From Persicaria tinctoria (taxonomy: Eukaryota; Streptophyta; Magnoliopsida; Caryophyllales; Polygonaceae): a stretch of 64,000 nucleotides of DNA. The notes under the pieces were generated by a model. That model was given only the letters and a program-made list of their open reading frames with translations, ran no database searches and was not told the origin of the DNA. The stretch is from assembly GCA_037127255.1 (NCBI GenBank), contig JBANSL010000003.1, forward strand, positions 19,595,314 to 19,659,313. The letters are read 5' to 3'. Position 1 is the first letter of the stretch, and every line of letters begins with the position of its first letter. Positions 53,175 through 61,888 of this stretch are shown piece after piece. A program made the translations under genes and the position numbers.

Positions 53175-53955
53175 ACAAGTTGAAGAACATATAAGTTGTA
53201 GCATAACAAACTAATGTTGTTACTAAGATATGTATAAACAAGCATCTATATATATATGTTGCTTGTTTTGAATAAAGAAATGTATTTCAAGGCAGCAAAA
53301 GCCACAAATAATATCATAATATTAGTAATGGACTTTTGAGAATAAATGTGAATATCTCATATTTGAAGTGAGTCTTAAATCTTTAAGTGTCGATTGCAAA
53401 TCCATAATTTATTCAAAACACTTGACTCGATCACCAAGCAAAAATGTGTCAACAAATTTCAATTTTAATTTGGAGTGAGCTTTTGATAGTCTTAAAACCA
53501 TCGTACCTCAGTGACATAAAAGATCTAATACACCAATTTAGAGATATTAGACCAATTGTAAGTCTGATTGGGCAGAGAATAAGTAAAGACAACAATAAGG
53601 TGGTGGACAATCTGGTTCTTTAGGAACCAAATAATTTTTTCAAATGCAAATATTCCCACCATGACAGAGGTTAACAAAATATTCCATGCACAAATGGACA
53701 ACTGGACACGCGCATGCAATTTCGAGGGTGAAAAACTGTACTCCAACCAACTGTTCGATTTGAGAAATGAATCGAGATCTGGGAAATGGAAGAAATGGAA
53801 TTGAGCAGAGCTCGGAGATGAAGGAGAGAGTTTTGGAGGGAAGATCTTTTGGTTTCTTTCAATTGAATGAATAAGCTCGGATTTACAATATGGGGCTTGA
53901 AGACTCCACCTTGATTGTAAGATCTTGAGAACTAACGTGCAGGTGATCTAAAGGA
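53175..53955. other. Spacer left of Sirevirus element A
   Basis: The 3'UTR of the Cys-rich gene on the left. The part around 53560-53880 has GC- and purine-rich phrases (GAGATGAAGGAGAGAG) like an LTR or leader of another retroelement, but I could not define ends. Confidence 0.4.
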
Positions 53956-54970
53956 TGATGAAAGACAAAAAGGCTGGGTTTCAAGGTCTTGAAACCCAGA
54001 CTAAGAATGTTTTGATCACTTATGCATTTATCTAGTTTAACGTGTCTTTTACAGGAAAGATTTCGAAGATAATCTTTTTGGGCCTAATTTATAATGGGCT
54101 CTATATTGGGCTATGAGATATGACTTGGGCTTTATCGAATTATATATGAGTTTCTCATCTAACCCATTTTATGTACTAGATACATTATGCATATTCTTTC
54201 TTGATTTCACCTTTTTATACAAGGAAAGAATTGATCCATGGTTGATCATACTTGATCATGAAGAAAGTCGAAGGAACATCTTGGAAGGCACACAAGGATC
54301 TGTTTTGGAGGGAATTCGAATGTCTTGGAAAGAATTTGAAATTCAAACGGTCTTTCCTCCAAGAAACTCTACAAGTGTTCCTGCTATAAAAAGACGAAGG
54401 CAAAAAGAACCAAGCAGCTAAGCAACCACGCAAGCATTCATAGTTTCCTAAAAGCCATCGTCAAGTTTCTCTTACATTCTCCTAATTCCAGTTGGTGATC
54501 ATTGTTTAAGAGTTGAGAGAAACACAAGCACCTATTGTACAAGTCATTTGTTTTACACTTAGAGTTCTTATACTCGGTCAAAACACACTTAGTGTGTGGT
54601 GTGAGCTTTTATTTCACTTGTAAGTTTGAGAGCTAGAATAGAAGCGGTGAGGCTTTGTATAGAGAAAGGGAAGTTTCTCTAGGAAGTTCTAGGCTCAAAG
54701 GAAGTGAAATAAGAAGTGTTTGAATCCTACGGATTGGACAATCCTAGGCGGGGACGTAGGCAAGTTGGTGCCGAACCTCGTTAACAATTCGTGTGTTCAT
54801 CTTTTATATTCCGCATTTACTTTATCACATTCGATTTCACTTTGTCAAGTTCTGATAGCCTATATCAAGGTCTTGACAAGTTGCAGTAAATTTCTATTGT
54901 TGCGAAAATCGTCCATACTCTATTCATCCCCCCCTTCTAGAGTATTATTCATCGCCTTATAGACTCTTCA
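53956..54970 (+). repeat. 5' LTR of element A
   Basis: About 1,015 bp. The left end TGATGAAA is set by comparison with element B's LTR, so it is tentative; the right end CTTCA precedes the primer site. It contains a 26-base inverted repeat near its start (53974-53999), a TATAAAAA box (54385-54392), the conserved CCTAGGCGGGGACGTAGGC block (near 54744) and an ATACTCTA...TAGAGTAT stem near the end. Confidence 0.7.
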
Positions 54971-54972
54971 AT

Positions 54973-54984
54973 TGGTATCAGAGC
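54973..54984 (+). other. Primer-binding site, initiator tRNA-Met (element A)
   Basis: TGGTATCAGAGC, the standard Copia primer site complementary to the 3' end of initiator tRNA-Met, two bases after the LTR end. Confidence 0.92.
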
Positions 54985-55026
54985 GAGGCTCACTGTTTTG
55001 ATTTAACAATCTTGTGAGTTTTCAGT

Positions 55027-56811
55027 ATGTCTACCATAGGTGATGGAGGTTTTGCTCAAGGAAGGTCAACCAATAGGCCTCCACTTTTCCGTGGCAATAA
55101 CTTTGTCCACTGGAGATCTCTGATGCAAATGTTCATCATTGATCAAGACCTTGAGCTATGGGGCCTGGTCAAGAATGGACCACACGTTCCTAAAAAGACT
55201 GTCGATGGAAAGCAAGTTGATAAAACTGAGTCTGATTACGATCAGACTGATCTTGAGAACATTTCTAAGAACTACAAAGCTATGAATCTATTATATTGCG
55301 CTCTCGATGCTAATGAGTTTAATCGTGTCTCAGCTTGCAAAAGTGCCAAGGAAATTTGGGACAAGCTCATAGTTACTTATGAGGGCACAAGTCAAGTCAA
55401 AGAGAGTAAGATTAATATCTTTCTCAGGCAATACGAACTTTTCAAGATGAATCCTGATGAGACAGTAAAGGAGATGTTCACGAGATTCACTCAAATTGTT
55501 AACAACCTCGACTCACTCGGGAAAACCTTCTCCAATCCAGAAAAGGTTCGAAAGGTTCTAAGGAGCCTTCCAAAAACCAAGTGGGGTCCCAAGGTTACTG
55601 CAATTGAGGAAGCTCAAGATCTCTCTACACTACCATTAGATGATCTTCTCGGAAAACTTATCACTCATGAGATGATATTAAACGAGGAAGATGGAGAAGT
55701 ACCCTCAACAACAAAGAACCTTGCTCTTAAGGCAAAGAAAGATCACTCACAATCTGAGAGTGATGAATCAGACGACGAAGATGATCCCTTTGCTCTCATC
55801 ACACGGGGATTAGCTCGAATTCTGAAGATGAAAAAACAATTTTCGAACCGTGAAAATGCTGATTCATCTAGGTTCAAAAGCAAGTCTCCCAACACGTCAA
55901 AGAAGCCAAAAGTGCTAACATGTTTTGAGTGTGGCGAGACAGATCATCTCGTAAAGGAATGCCCTATGAAGAAAAGAAATAAGTTCAAGAAATATGAACA
56001 AAAGAAAAAGGCTATGCTTGCAACCTGGAGTGACTCAGATTCATCATGTGACTCAGACACCGAAAAAGAACAGGCTAATCTCTGTCTTATGGCTGAGCAC
56101 GAAGGATCACAGACTCAAGACCTTGAACAAGTGGTAAGAAATCTAATGTCTAGTCCTCCCGATGTTCTTTCTGAAGTCCTAAGAAATATGATTTCTAATG
56201 AAGATGCTTACAACAGTGAAATCAACACCTTGAAGGAAAAGCTGATAGATCAACAGAAATGCATCAGTGATATGTCGCTGGAAATGAAAAATCTTGAAAC
56301 ATCTCGGACAGCCCTTGACATTAAAGTCAAGACCTTGAGCTCAGAAAATTCTGATCTCAGGCAAAGTCTCACCTCTCTAAAGAATCGTAATGAGGATTTA
56401 GAGAAAAAGAAGGCAAAGCTAACCGATAAGTGTCAAGACCAGCAAACTTCACTCATTCAATTCACCAGATCTAAAGCCAATCTTGATAAGATGTTGGGTG
56501 AACAACAACTCTCTATTAATAGAAGTGGTATTGGATACAACAAGAATTTTCCAAAGAAACCTAGTACCACTTTTGTTAAAGCTAAAGGCTATTGGCGTTC
56601 ACCTACTTGCTTCCATTGTTGTAAGAAAGGGCATGTTAGAGAAACTTGTCCATATAGGAGAAAGGATCCCTACATCATTAGAAATACATTTCCAGTTCGA
56701 CTTAATGAACAGATAAAACAAGTTTGGGTTCCTAAAGGGACAAGACTACCCAACATGGTCTATCCTCATTATGAATCTAAAACTATGTATTGGTCTAGCC
56801 GGAAAGGTTGA
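55027..56811 (+). CDS. Sirevirus-like gag, element A
   Basis: 594 residues. The N-terminal Copia gag domain (PPLFRGNNFVHWRSLMQMFI to LITHEMILNEED, about residues 18-225) is followed by an acidic Ser/Asp-rich patch, the DDPFALITRGLARILKM segment, a first CCHC knuckle CFECGETDHLVKEC (about 299-312), a long predicted coiled coil (about 395-490), and a second CCHC knuckle CFHCCKKGHVRETC (about 528-541). The stop TGA overlaps the pol ATG (TGATG), with pol in the -1 frame relative to gag. Structural protein of the particle; knuckles bind RNA. Confidence 0.9.
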   Translation: MSTIGDGGFAQGRSTNRPPLFRGNNFVHWRSLMQMFIIDQDLELWGLVKNGPHVPKKTVDGKQVDKTESDYDQTDLENISKNYKAMNLLYCALDANEFNRVSACKSAKEIWDKLIVTYEGTSQVKESKINIFLRQYELFKMNPDETVKEMFTRFTQIVNNLDSLGKTFSNPEKVRKVLRSLPKTKWGPKVTAIEEAQDLSTLPLDDLLGKLITHEMILNEEDGEVPSTTKNLALKAKKDHSQSESDESDDEDDPFALITRGLARILKMKKQFSNRENADSSRFKSKSPNTSKKPKVLTCFECGETDHLVKECPMKKRNKFKKYEQKKKAMLATWSDSDSSCDSDTEKEQANLCLMAEHEGSQTQDLEQVVRNLMSSPPDVLSEVLRNMISNEDAYNSEINTLKEKLIDQQKCISDMSLEMKNLETSRTALDIKVKTLSSENSDLRQSLTSLKNRNEDLEKKKAKLTDKCQDQQTSLIQFTRSKANLDKMLGEQQLSINRSGIGYNKNFPKKPSTTFVKAKGYWRSPTCFHCCKKGHVRETCPYRRKDPYIIRNTFPVRLNEQIKQVWVPKGTRLPNMVYPHYESKTMYWSSRKG

Positions 56812-59800
56812 TGTTGGTATTGCAGGATATCATCAAGAGCAAAGAGCCAAAATGGATAATGGACAGTGGATGCTCACGACACATGAGTGGAAAGAAATCA
56901 CTATTTCAAGATCTTAAGGAACAAACCACTGGAACAATTACTCTTGGTGATAAAGGGAAGTGCAACATTATTGGTATTGGTAATATTGGTAATTCAGAAA
57001 GTTGCATTAAGGATGTTTATCTTGTTGATGGATTAAAGTATAACCCCTTAAGTGTCTCTCAGTTGTGTGACAAAGGAAACAAAGTTGGCTTTGATAGACA
57101 CAAGTGTGAAGTCAGGAATGAAGAGACTGATGATCTAATCCTCACTGCTCACAGGCACAACAACACTTATGCTGTAAATGCTAATCATATTACAGGTACA
57201 AAACTCAAGTGCCTCAAGGTCTTGACAGAAGACCCCAGCCTATGGCATAGAAGACTAGGTCATGTAAGCATGCACACCCTCAATAAGCTCAAAACAAGAG
57301 ATCTTGTGAGAGGTTTGTCTGATCTAAACTTCAAGAAAGAAGATCTATGCAATGCATGCACAAGAGGCAAACAGACACGCAGTTCCTTCAAACCTAAAAA
57401 GGTTGTAAGTTCCTCTCGTCCTCTTGAGTTATTACATATGGACTTGTGTGGATCTATGCGAGTCAAATCTCCAAAGGGTAAACAATACATCCTGGTTATT
57501 ATTGATGATTTCTCTCGTTTTACATGGATCTCCTTTTTAAGAGAAAAATCAGAGACTTTGCTCGAGTTTTCTAAACTTTGCAAAGAGTTGCAGACCTTGA
57601 AAAACATACCTATTGTCTCCATTAGGAGTGATCATGGTAGAGAATTTGATCAACTTAAGTTTGATTTGTTCTGTGCTAAGTATGGAATTTCACACAACTT
57701 TTCAGCACCTAGAACTCCTCAACAAAAAGGAATTGTGGAACGAAAGAACCGCACTTTGGAGGACAGGTCTCGAACAATGCTTTTAGAAAATGGTTTGCCA
57801 AAAATCTACTGGGCTGAGGCTGTTAATACAGCCAATTACATTTTGAATCGATGCTTAATTCGTCCCATTTTGAAAAAGACTCCTTATGAACTTTTCAAAG
57901 GAAGAAAGCCTAGCATTTCCTACTTCAAACCTTTTGGATGCACTTGCTTTGTTCATAACAATGGCAAAGATAATCTTGGAAAATTTGACGCACGCAGTGA
58001 TGAAGGTATCTTCCTTGGTTATTCTACTACTAGTAAAGCTTATAGAGTTTATAACAAGCGCACCAAAATTGTTGAGGAGAGTATCCATGTGGTATTCGAC
58101 GAAAGCAACAATGGTGTGTTGAGTGAAGGTTTTGCAGGTCTCAATCTAAATCATCATGATTCGGATGGAGAAGAAGAGGACAAGGCTGAAAACAAGCAAG
58201 ACCAAGAAAGAAATATGCAAGAACAAATCCAAGATACCAACGAGCTATCTCAGGATCTTGAGAAGGGACTACAGAATCAGGATTCAGTCTTTGAAGAATC
58301 CAACACTCAAATTATCTCTCAAGACCTTGAAGAGAGACCTGCTACTATCTCTAACAATCAGGGACCAAAGCTACGAAAATTCAAACATGCCTCTTCACAC
58401 TCAGCTCAAGATATCATATCAGATCCATCATCTGGGGTACAAACTCGATCTAGATTAAAAAATCTTTGTGCTTTCTATGCTTTTGTTTCTCTTATAGAAC
58501 CAAAGACCCCAGCTGAAGCACTCAAGGACTCGGATTGGATCACTACCATGCAAAATGAGCTAAATGAATTTGAAAGGAACAAGGTATGGACTCTTCAACC
58601 CAGACCACAACACCAATCAGTCATAGGAACTAGATGGGTGTTTCGAAATAAACTGGATGAAGCAGGCAATATCATTCGAAACAAAGCAAGACTTTTTGCT
58701 CAAGGATACAATCAAGAAGAAGGTATAGACTACGAGGAGACATTTGCTCCTGTAGCAAGGTTAGAAGCTATACGTATATTACTTGCTTTTGCATCTTTCA
58801 TGGGTATCAAGCTATTTCAAATGGATGTCAAATGTGCATTCCTAAATGGGTTCTTAGAAGAAGAGGTTTATGTTGCTCAACCACCAGGTTTTGAAAGTGA
58901 AGAATTTCCTAATCATGTGTATAAATTGGACAAAGCTCTCTATGGTCTCAAACAAGCCCCAAGAGCTTGGTATGAAAGATTGTCCAAATACCTTCTTGAA
59001 AATGGTTTTCAAAGAGGATTGATTGATAAAACCCTTTTCATCAAGACTCGTGGAAATGATCTTTTGATTGTTCAAATATATGTAGACGATATACTATTTG
59101 GTGCTACTAATGATTCCCTTTGCAAGGAGTTTTCTGAAATTATGTGCAGGGAATTCGAAATGAGTCTCATGGGAGAATTAAACTTCTTCCTTGGCTTACA
59201 AGTTCTTCAAACAAGTAAAGGTATCTTTCTGAATCAAGGGAAATATACCAGGGATCTACTAAAGAAATACAAAATGGAACAATCAAAGGTAGCAAAGACC
59301 CCTATGAGCTCCACTCTCTCCCTTGATCAAGATAAGAATGGTAAGAATGTGAACCAAAAAGAGTACAGAGGTATGATTGGTTCACTCCTATACCTTACTG
59401 CTAGTAGACCTGACATAATGTTCAGTGTCTGTATGTGTGCTCGATTCCAAAGTGATCCCAAAGAGTCTCATCTTATTGCTGTAAAAAGGATCTTCAGATA
59501 CCTAAATAGATCTCAAGACCTTGGGCTATGGTATCCCAAACAAAGTAACTTTCATTTAAAAGGCTACTCAGATGCAGATTTTGCAGGATACAAAGTTGAT
59601 AGAAAAAGCACTTCTGGCTGTTGCCAACTCCTAGGATCCTCCTTGATAAGTTGGCACTCTAAGAAACAGAATTCAGTAGCCTTATCAACTGCAGAAGCCG
59701 AGTACATTGCTGCTGGTGCATGTTGCTCTCAGATTCTTTGGATAGCACTACAACTCAGAGACCTTGGAATTAATCTTAAAGGTATTCCTATTTTGTGTGA

Positions 59801-60032
59801 TAATACTAGTGCTATTTCAATCACTAAAAATCCAGTGCAGCATTCGAGAACCAAGCACATTGATGTGAGACACCATTTTATAAGAGATCATGTGGAGAAA
59901 GGTCATGTATCAATATCCTTCATATCCACTGACTTTCAGTTAGCTGATATTTTTACTAAACCACTCCCTGAAGATCGTTTCAATTTTATTAGATTGGAGT
60001 TGGGTATGCTTAATAGGGAAGCACTTTCTTAG
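56811..60032 (+). CDS. Sirevirus-like pol polyprotein, element A
   Basis: 1,073 residues from ATG 56811. Protease DSGCSRHM near residue 20; integrase zinc finger LWHRRLGH...CNACTRGKQ and D,D,E core (HMDLCG, IRSDHGREF, GIVERKNRT); RT with LFAQGYNQEEG, DVKCAFLNGFLEEEVYV and YVDDILFGATN; RNase H with SDADFAGY, STAEAEYIAAG and CDNTSAI, ending HSRTKHIDVRHHFI and ADIFTKPLPEDRF. All catalytic residues are present, so the enzyme could be active. Possible expression through reinitiation at TGATG or splicing to the CAG at 56823-56825. Confidence 0.93.
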   Translation: MLVLQDIIKSKEPKWIMDSGCSRHMSGKKSLFQDLKEQTTGTITLGDKGKCNIIGIGNIGNSESCIKDVYLVDGLKYNPLSVSQLCDKGNKVGFDRHKCEVRNEETDDLILTAHRHNNTYAVNANHITGTKLKCLKVLTEDPSLWHRRLGHVSMHTLNKLKTRDLVRGLSDLNFKKEDLCNACTRGKQTRSSFKPKKVVSSSRPLELLHMDLCGSMRVKSPKGKQYILVIIDDFSRFTWISFLREKSETLLEFSKLCKELQTLKNIPIVSIRSDHGREFDQLKFDLFCAKYGISHNFSAPRTPQQKGIVERKNRTLEDRSRTMLLENGLPKIYWAEAVNTANYILNRCLIRPILKKTPYELFKGRKPSISYFKPFGCTCFVHNNGKDNLGKFDARSDEGIFLGYSTTSKAYRVYNKRTKIVEESIHVVFDESNNGVLSEGFAGLNLNHHDSDGEEEDKAENKQDQERNMQEQIQDTNELSQDLEKGLQNQDSVFEESNTQIISQDLEERPATISNNQGPKLRKFKHASSHSAQDIISDPSSGVQTRSRLKNLCAFYAFVSLIEPKTPAEALKDSDWITTMQNELNEFERNKVWTLQPRPQHQSVIGTRWVFRNKLDEAGNIIRNKARLFAQGYNQEEGIDYEETFAPVARLEAIRILLAFASFMGIKLFQMDVKCAFLNGFLEEEVYVAQPPGFESEEFPNHVYKLDKALYGLKQAPRAWYERLSKYLLENGFQRGLIDKTLFIKTRGNDLLIVQIYVDDILFGATNDSLCKEFSEIMCREFEMSLMGELNFFLGLQVLQTSKGIFLNQGKYTRDLLKKYKMEQSKVAKTPMSSTLSLDQDKNGKNVNQKEYRGMIGSLLYLTASRPDIMFSVCMCARFQSDPKESHLIAVKRIFRYLNRSQDLGLWYPKQSNFHLKGYSDADFAGYKVDRKSTSGCCQLLGSSLISWHSKKQNSVALSTAEAEYIAAGACCSQILWIALQLRDLGINLKGIPILCDNTSAISITKNPVQHSRTKHIDVRHHFIRDHVEKGHVSISFISTDFQLADIFTKPLPEDRFNFIRLELGMLNREALS

Positions 60033-60177
60033 GGGGAGCAATTGCTCCCTATATGAAAGTCATGAGTTCAAATGACATCTCAAGGCCTTGATTTCATAAG
60101 GTTTCGAGATGATCATCCGAATAAAATTATATTGGATCAAACATTGTTAGTATCTTATGGATATTCAACAAGGGTGT

Positions 60178-60841
60178 CTTTTGATTTTATTTACCCCTGT
60201 CAAAAATCGATTTTCATATAAAAGGGAGTAGTCACTCGGAGACTGAGTGTATCCTCTTCGTCTCAGAGCTGCAGACAGCCTTGCATACCACTGGAGGGAT
60301 GCTTGCTTTAGCCCATACAGAGATTTTCGAAGACGACACACCTTGCCAACACCATCAACAACCAGCCCAGGAGGTAGCTTCATGTACACTTCTTCGTCCA
60401 AATAGCCGTGTAAAAAGGCATTGTTCACGTCCATTTGCATGACTGTCCAGTTTTTCTGCAAGGCCACAGTGACAAGAGCTCTCACAGTAGTCATTTTAAT
60501 GACTGGAGAGAAAGTCTCATTATAATCCATACCCTCCTTTTGAGTAAAACCTTTGACAACTAAATGAGCTTTATAACACTCAATTGAGCCATTTGCTTTC
60601 CTCTTTACCTTAAAAACCCATCTGCAACCAATGGCTTGCTTTCCTTTGGGCAGATCAACAATGTCCCACGTTTTGTTAGTGTCAAGAGCTCTGAATTCAT
60701 CATTCATGGCAGCTTGCCACACCTCAAATTCACAAGCCTCTTTAAATGTGAAAGGTTCATGATCTGGTCGAGAGATGCTAGGAGCTGTAGCTGTGGGGGA
60801 AGTAACAAGTGGAAGCAATGGTGTGTGATAACTCCCTCCCT
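60178..60841 (-). mobile_element. Copia RT fragment, minus strand
   Basis: A minus-strand open frame of about 217 codons covers the N-terminal half of a Copia RT: FTFKEACEFEVWQAAMNDEF, GCRWVFKVKRKANGSIECYK, GMDYNETFSPVIKM, MDVNNAFLHGYLDEEVYMKL, SLYGLKQASLQWYARL. It stops before the YVDD catalytic motif. It belongs to a different Copia lineage from elements A and B. Its ends coincide with the end of A and the start of B's LTR, so it is part of a rearranged junction. Confidence 0.85.
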
Positions 60842-61830
60842 TGATGAAAATCGGAAAAGATGTTCCAAAGGCTTTGACAGGATGTTTGTGTCAAAGGCCT
60901 TGGAGCATTAACAGTTGATGAAATACAAAACCTATCCTATTATTCGTATATTATTTTATCTTATTATATACTTCCTTTATATTATATATATTCGTTGGAC
61001 TAACTGTTTCAGGAAGTATTTTCGAGATTATAACCTTCCTTTATAGAGTTATTGAGGAGATCTATTTCAAAATGGATCATGGCTTCAAAGTGTCCATATA
61101 TAGAAGATTGAAGAATCAAGCCTGATTCATGGAGCCGTTGGTGAAGATCCTCAGGCGCCATTCCACTCTTATATAAAGGAAAGAAAGAAGAAGACAGAGA
61201 AAAAAGAACGAACAAGTGCTACACACGAGCTTCAATTCATTCAAGCGATCTGTCTTCCAAGTGTCTCTCTGCAAAGCGCTCAAATAGTTTGTTGTTTATT
61301 TCAAAGCCTTTGAGAGTCACTGTGAGCTTATAGGATATATTCATTTCAAGTGTTACTCGAGAGTTTATAACTCGGGAAGTTGCACTAGGCTATTGATTTG
61401 CGAGAGTTAGAGGATTGTACTAGATAGCTGAGAGAGGTGGGGCTCTTCTAGATTGGTCTAGGACTCCAAGGGAAAGTGAGTTGACTAGATTGCAATTGTA
61501 TAGGAGAGAGGCTTCTCGGTGAGCTATTAGGATCCTAAGCTAAGCAATCAATAAAGCCTTTGAATCCTAGGGTTGTGGAAGAACCCTAGGCGGGGACGTA
61601 GGCCTGTTGTGCTGAACCTCGTAAACAATTACTCGTGTCCTTTACTTATTTGCTTTACCTTATTTCCGCACCTGGTTCGATTGTCTAACTTTGTGATTCA
61701 GGTTTAATCTCAAGAGTTTTGATTCAAGCTTCAAAAGTCTTGAGACTTTCTGCGAAAAACGGGCATACTCTATTCAACCCCCCTTCTAGAGTATTTCTTA
61801 TTACATTGTTTTTACATTATCGAACCTTCA
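60842..61830 (+). repeat. 5' LTR of element B
   Basis: About 989 bp, starting TGATGAAA and ending CCTTCA. It shares with LTR A the CCTAGGCGGGGACGTAGGC block, GAACCTCGT, and a terminal ATACTCTA...TAGAGTAT stem around a C-rich loop. TATATAAA at 61170-61177. Near its start is an imperfect inverted repeat (CCAAAGGCTTTGACA versus TGTCAAAGGCCTTGG). Confidence 0.7.
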
Positions 61831-61832
61831 AT

Positions 61833-61844
61833 TGGTATCAGAGC
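61833..61844 (+). other. Primer-binding site, initiator tRNA-Met (element B)
   Basis: TGGTATCAGAGC, two bases after the LTR end, same as in element A. Confidence 0.92.
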
Positions 61845-61888
61845 TTTACTCACTGCTTTTGATCTAACAATCTTGTGAGTTTTCGATC

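Larger units (their letters stand above)
53956..60178 (+). mobile_element. Sirevirus-like Copia element A, 3'-incomplete
   Basis: Order: 5' LTR (53956-54970), initiator-Met primer site, gag 55027-56811, pol 56811-60032, an AGGGGGAGCA purine tract right after the pol stop, then sequence to about 60178 where a minus-strand Copia fragment begins. No 3' LTR is found before element B. Gag and pol are both open. The gag start (FAQGRSTNRPPLFRGNNFVHW) and YVDDILFGATN in RT are typical of the Sirevirus lineage (SIRE/Opie). No envelope-like ORF is present. Confidence 0.88.

Noticed and set aside
57260..57622. Minus-strand ORFs within Sirevirus pol
   Set aside because: Shadows of the integrase region, which has intact catalytic residues on the plus strand.
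60033..60178. Candidate 3' LTR of element A
   Set aside because: Only a palindrome and a few scattered bases match the 5' LTR start; two LTRs of one element should be much more alike.
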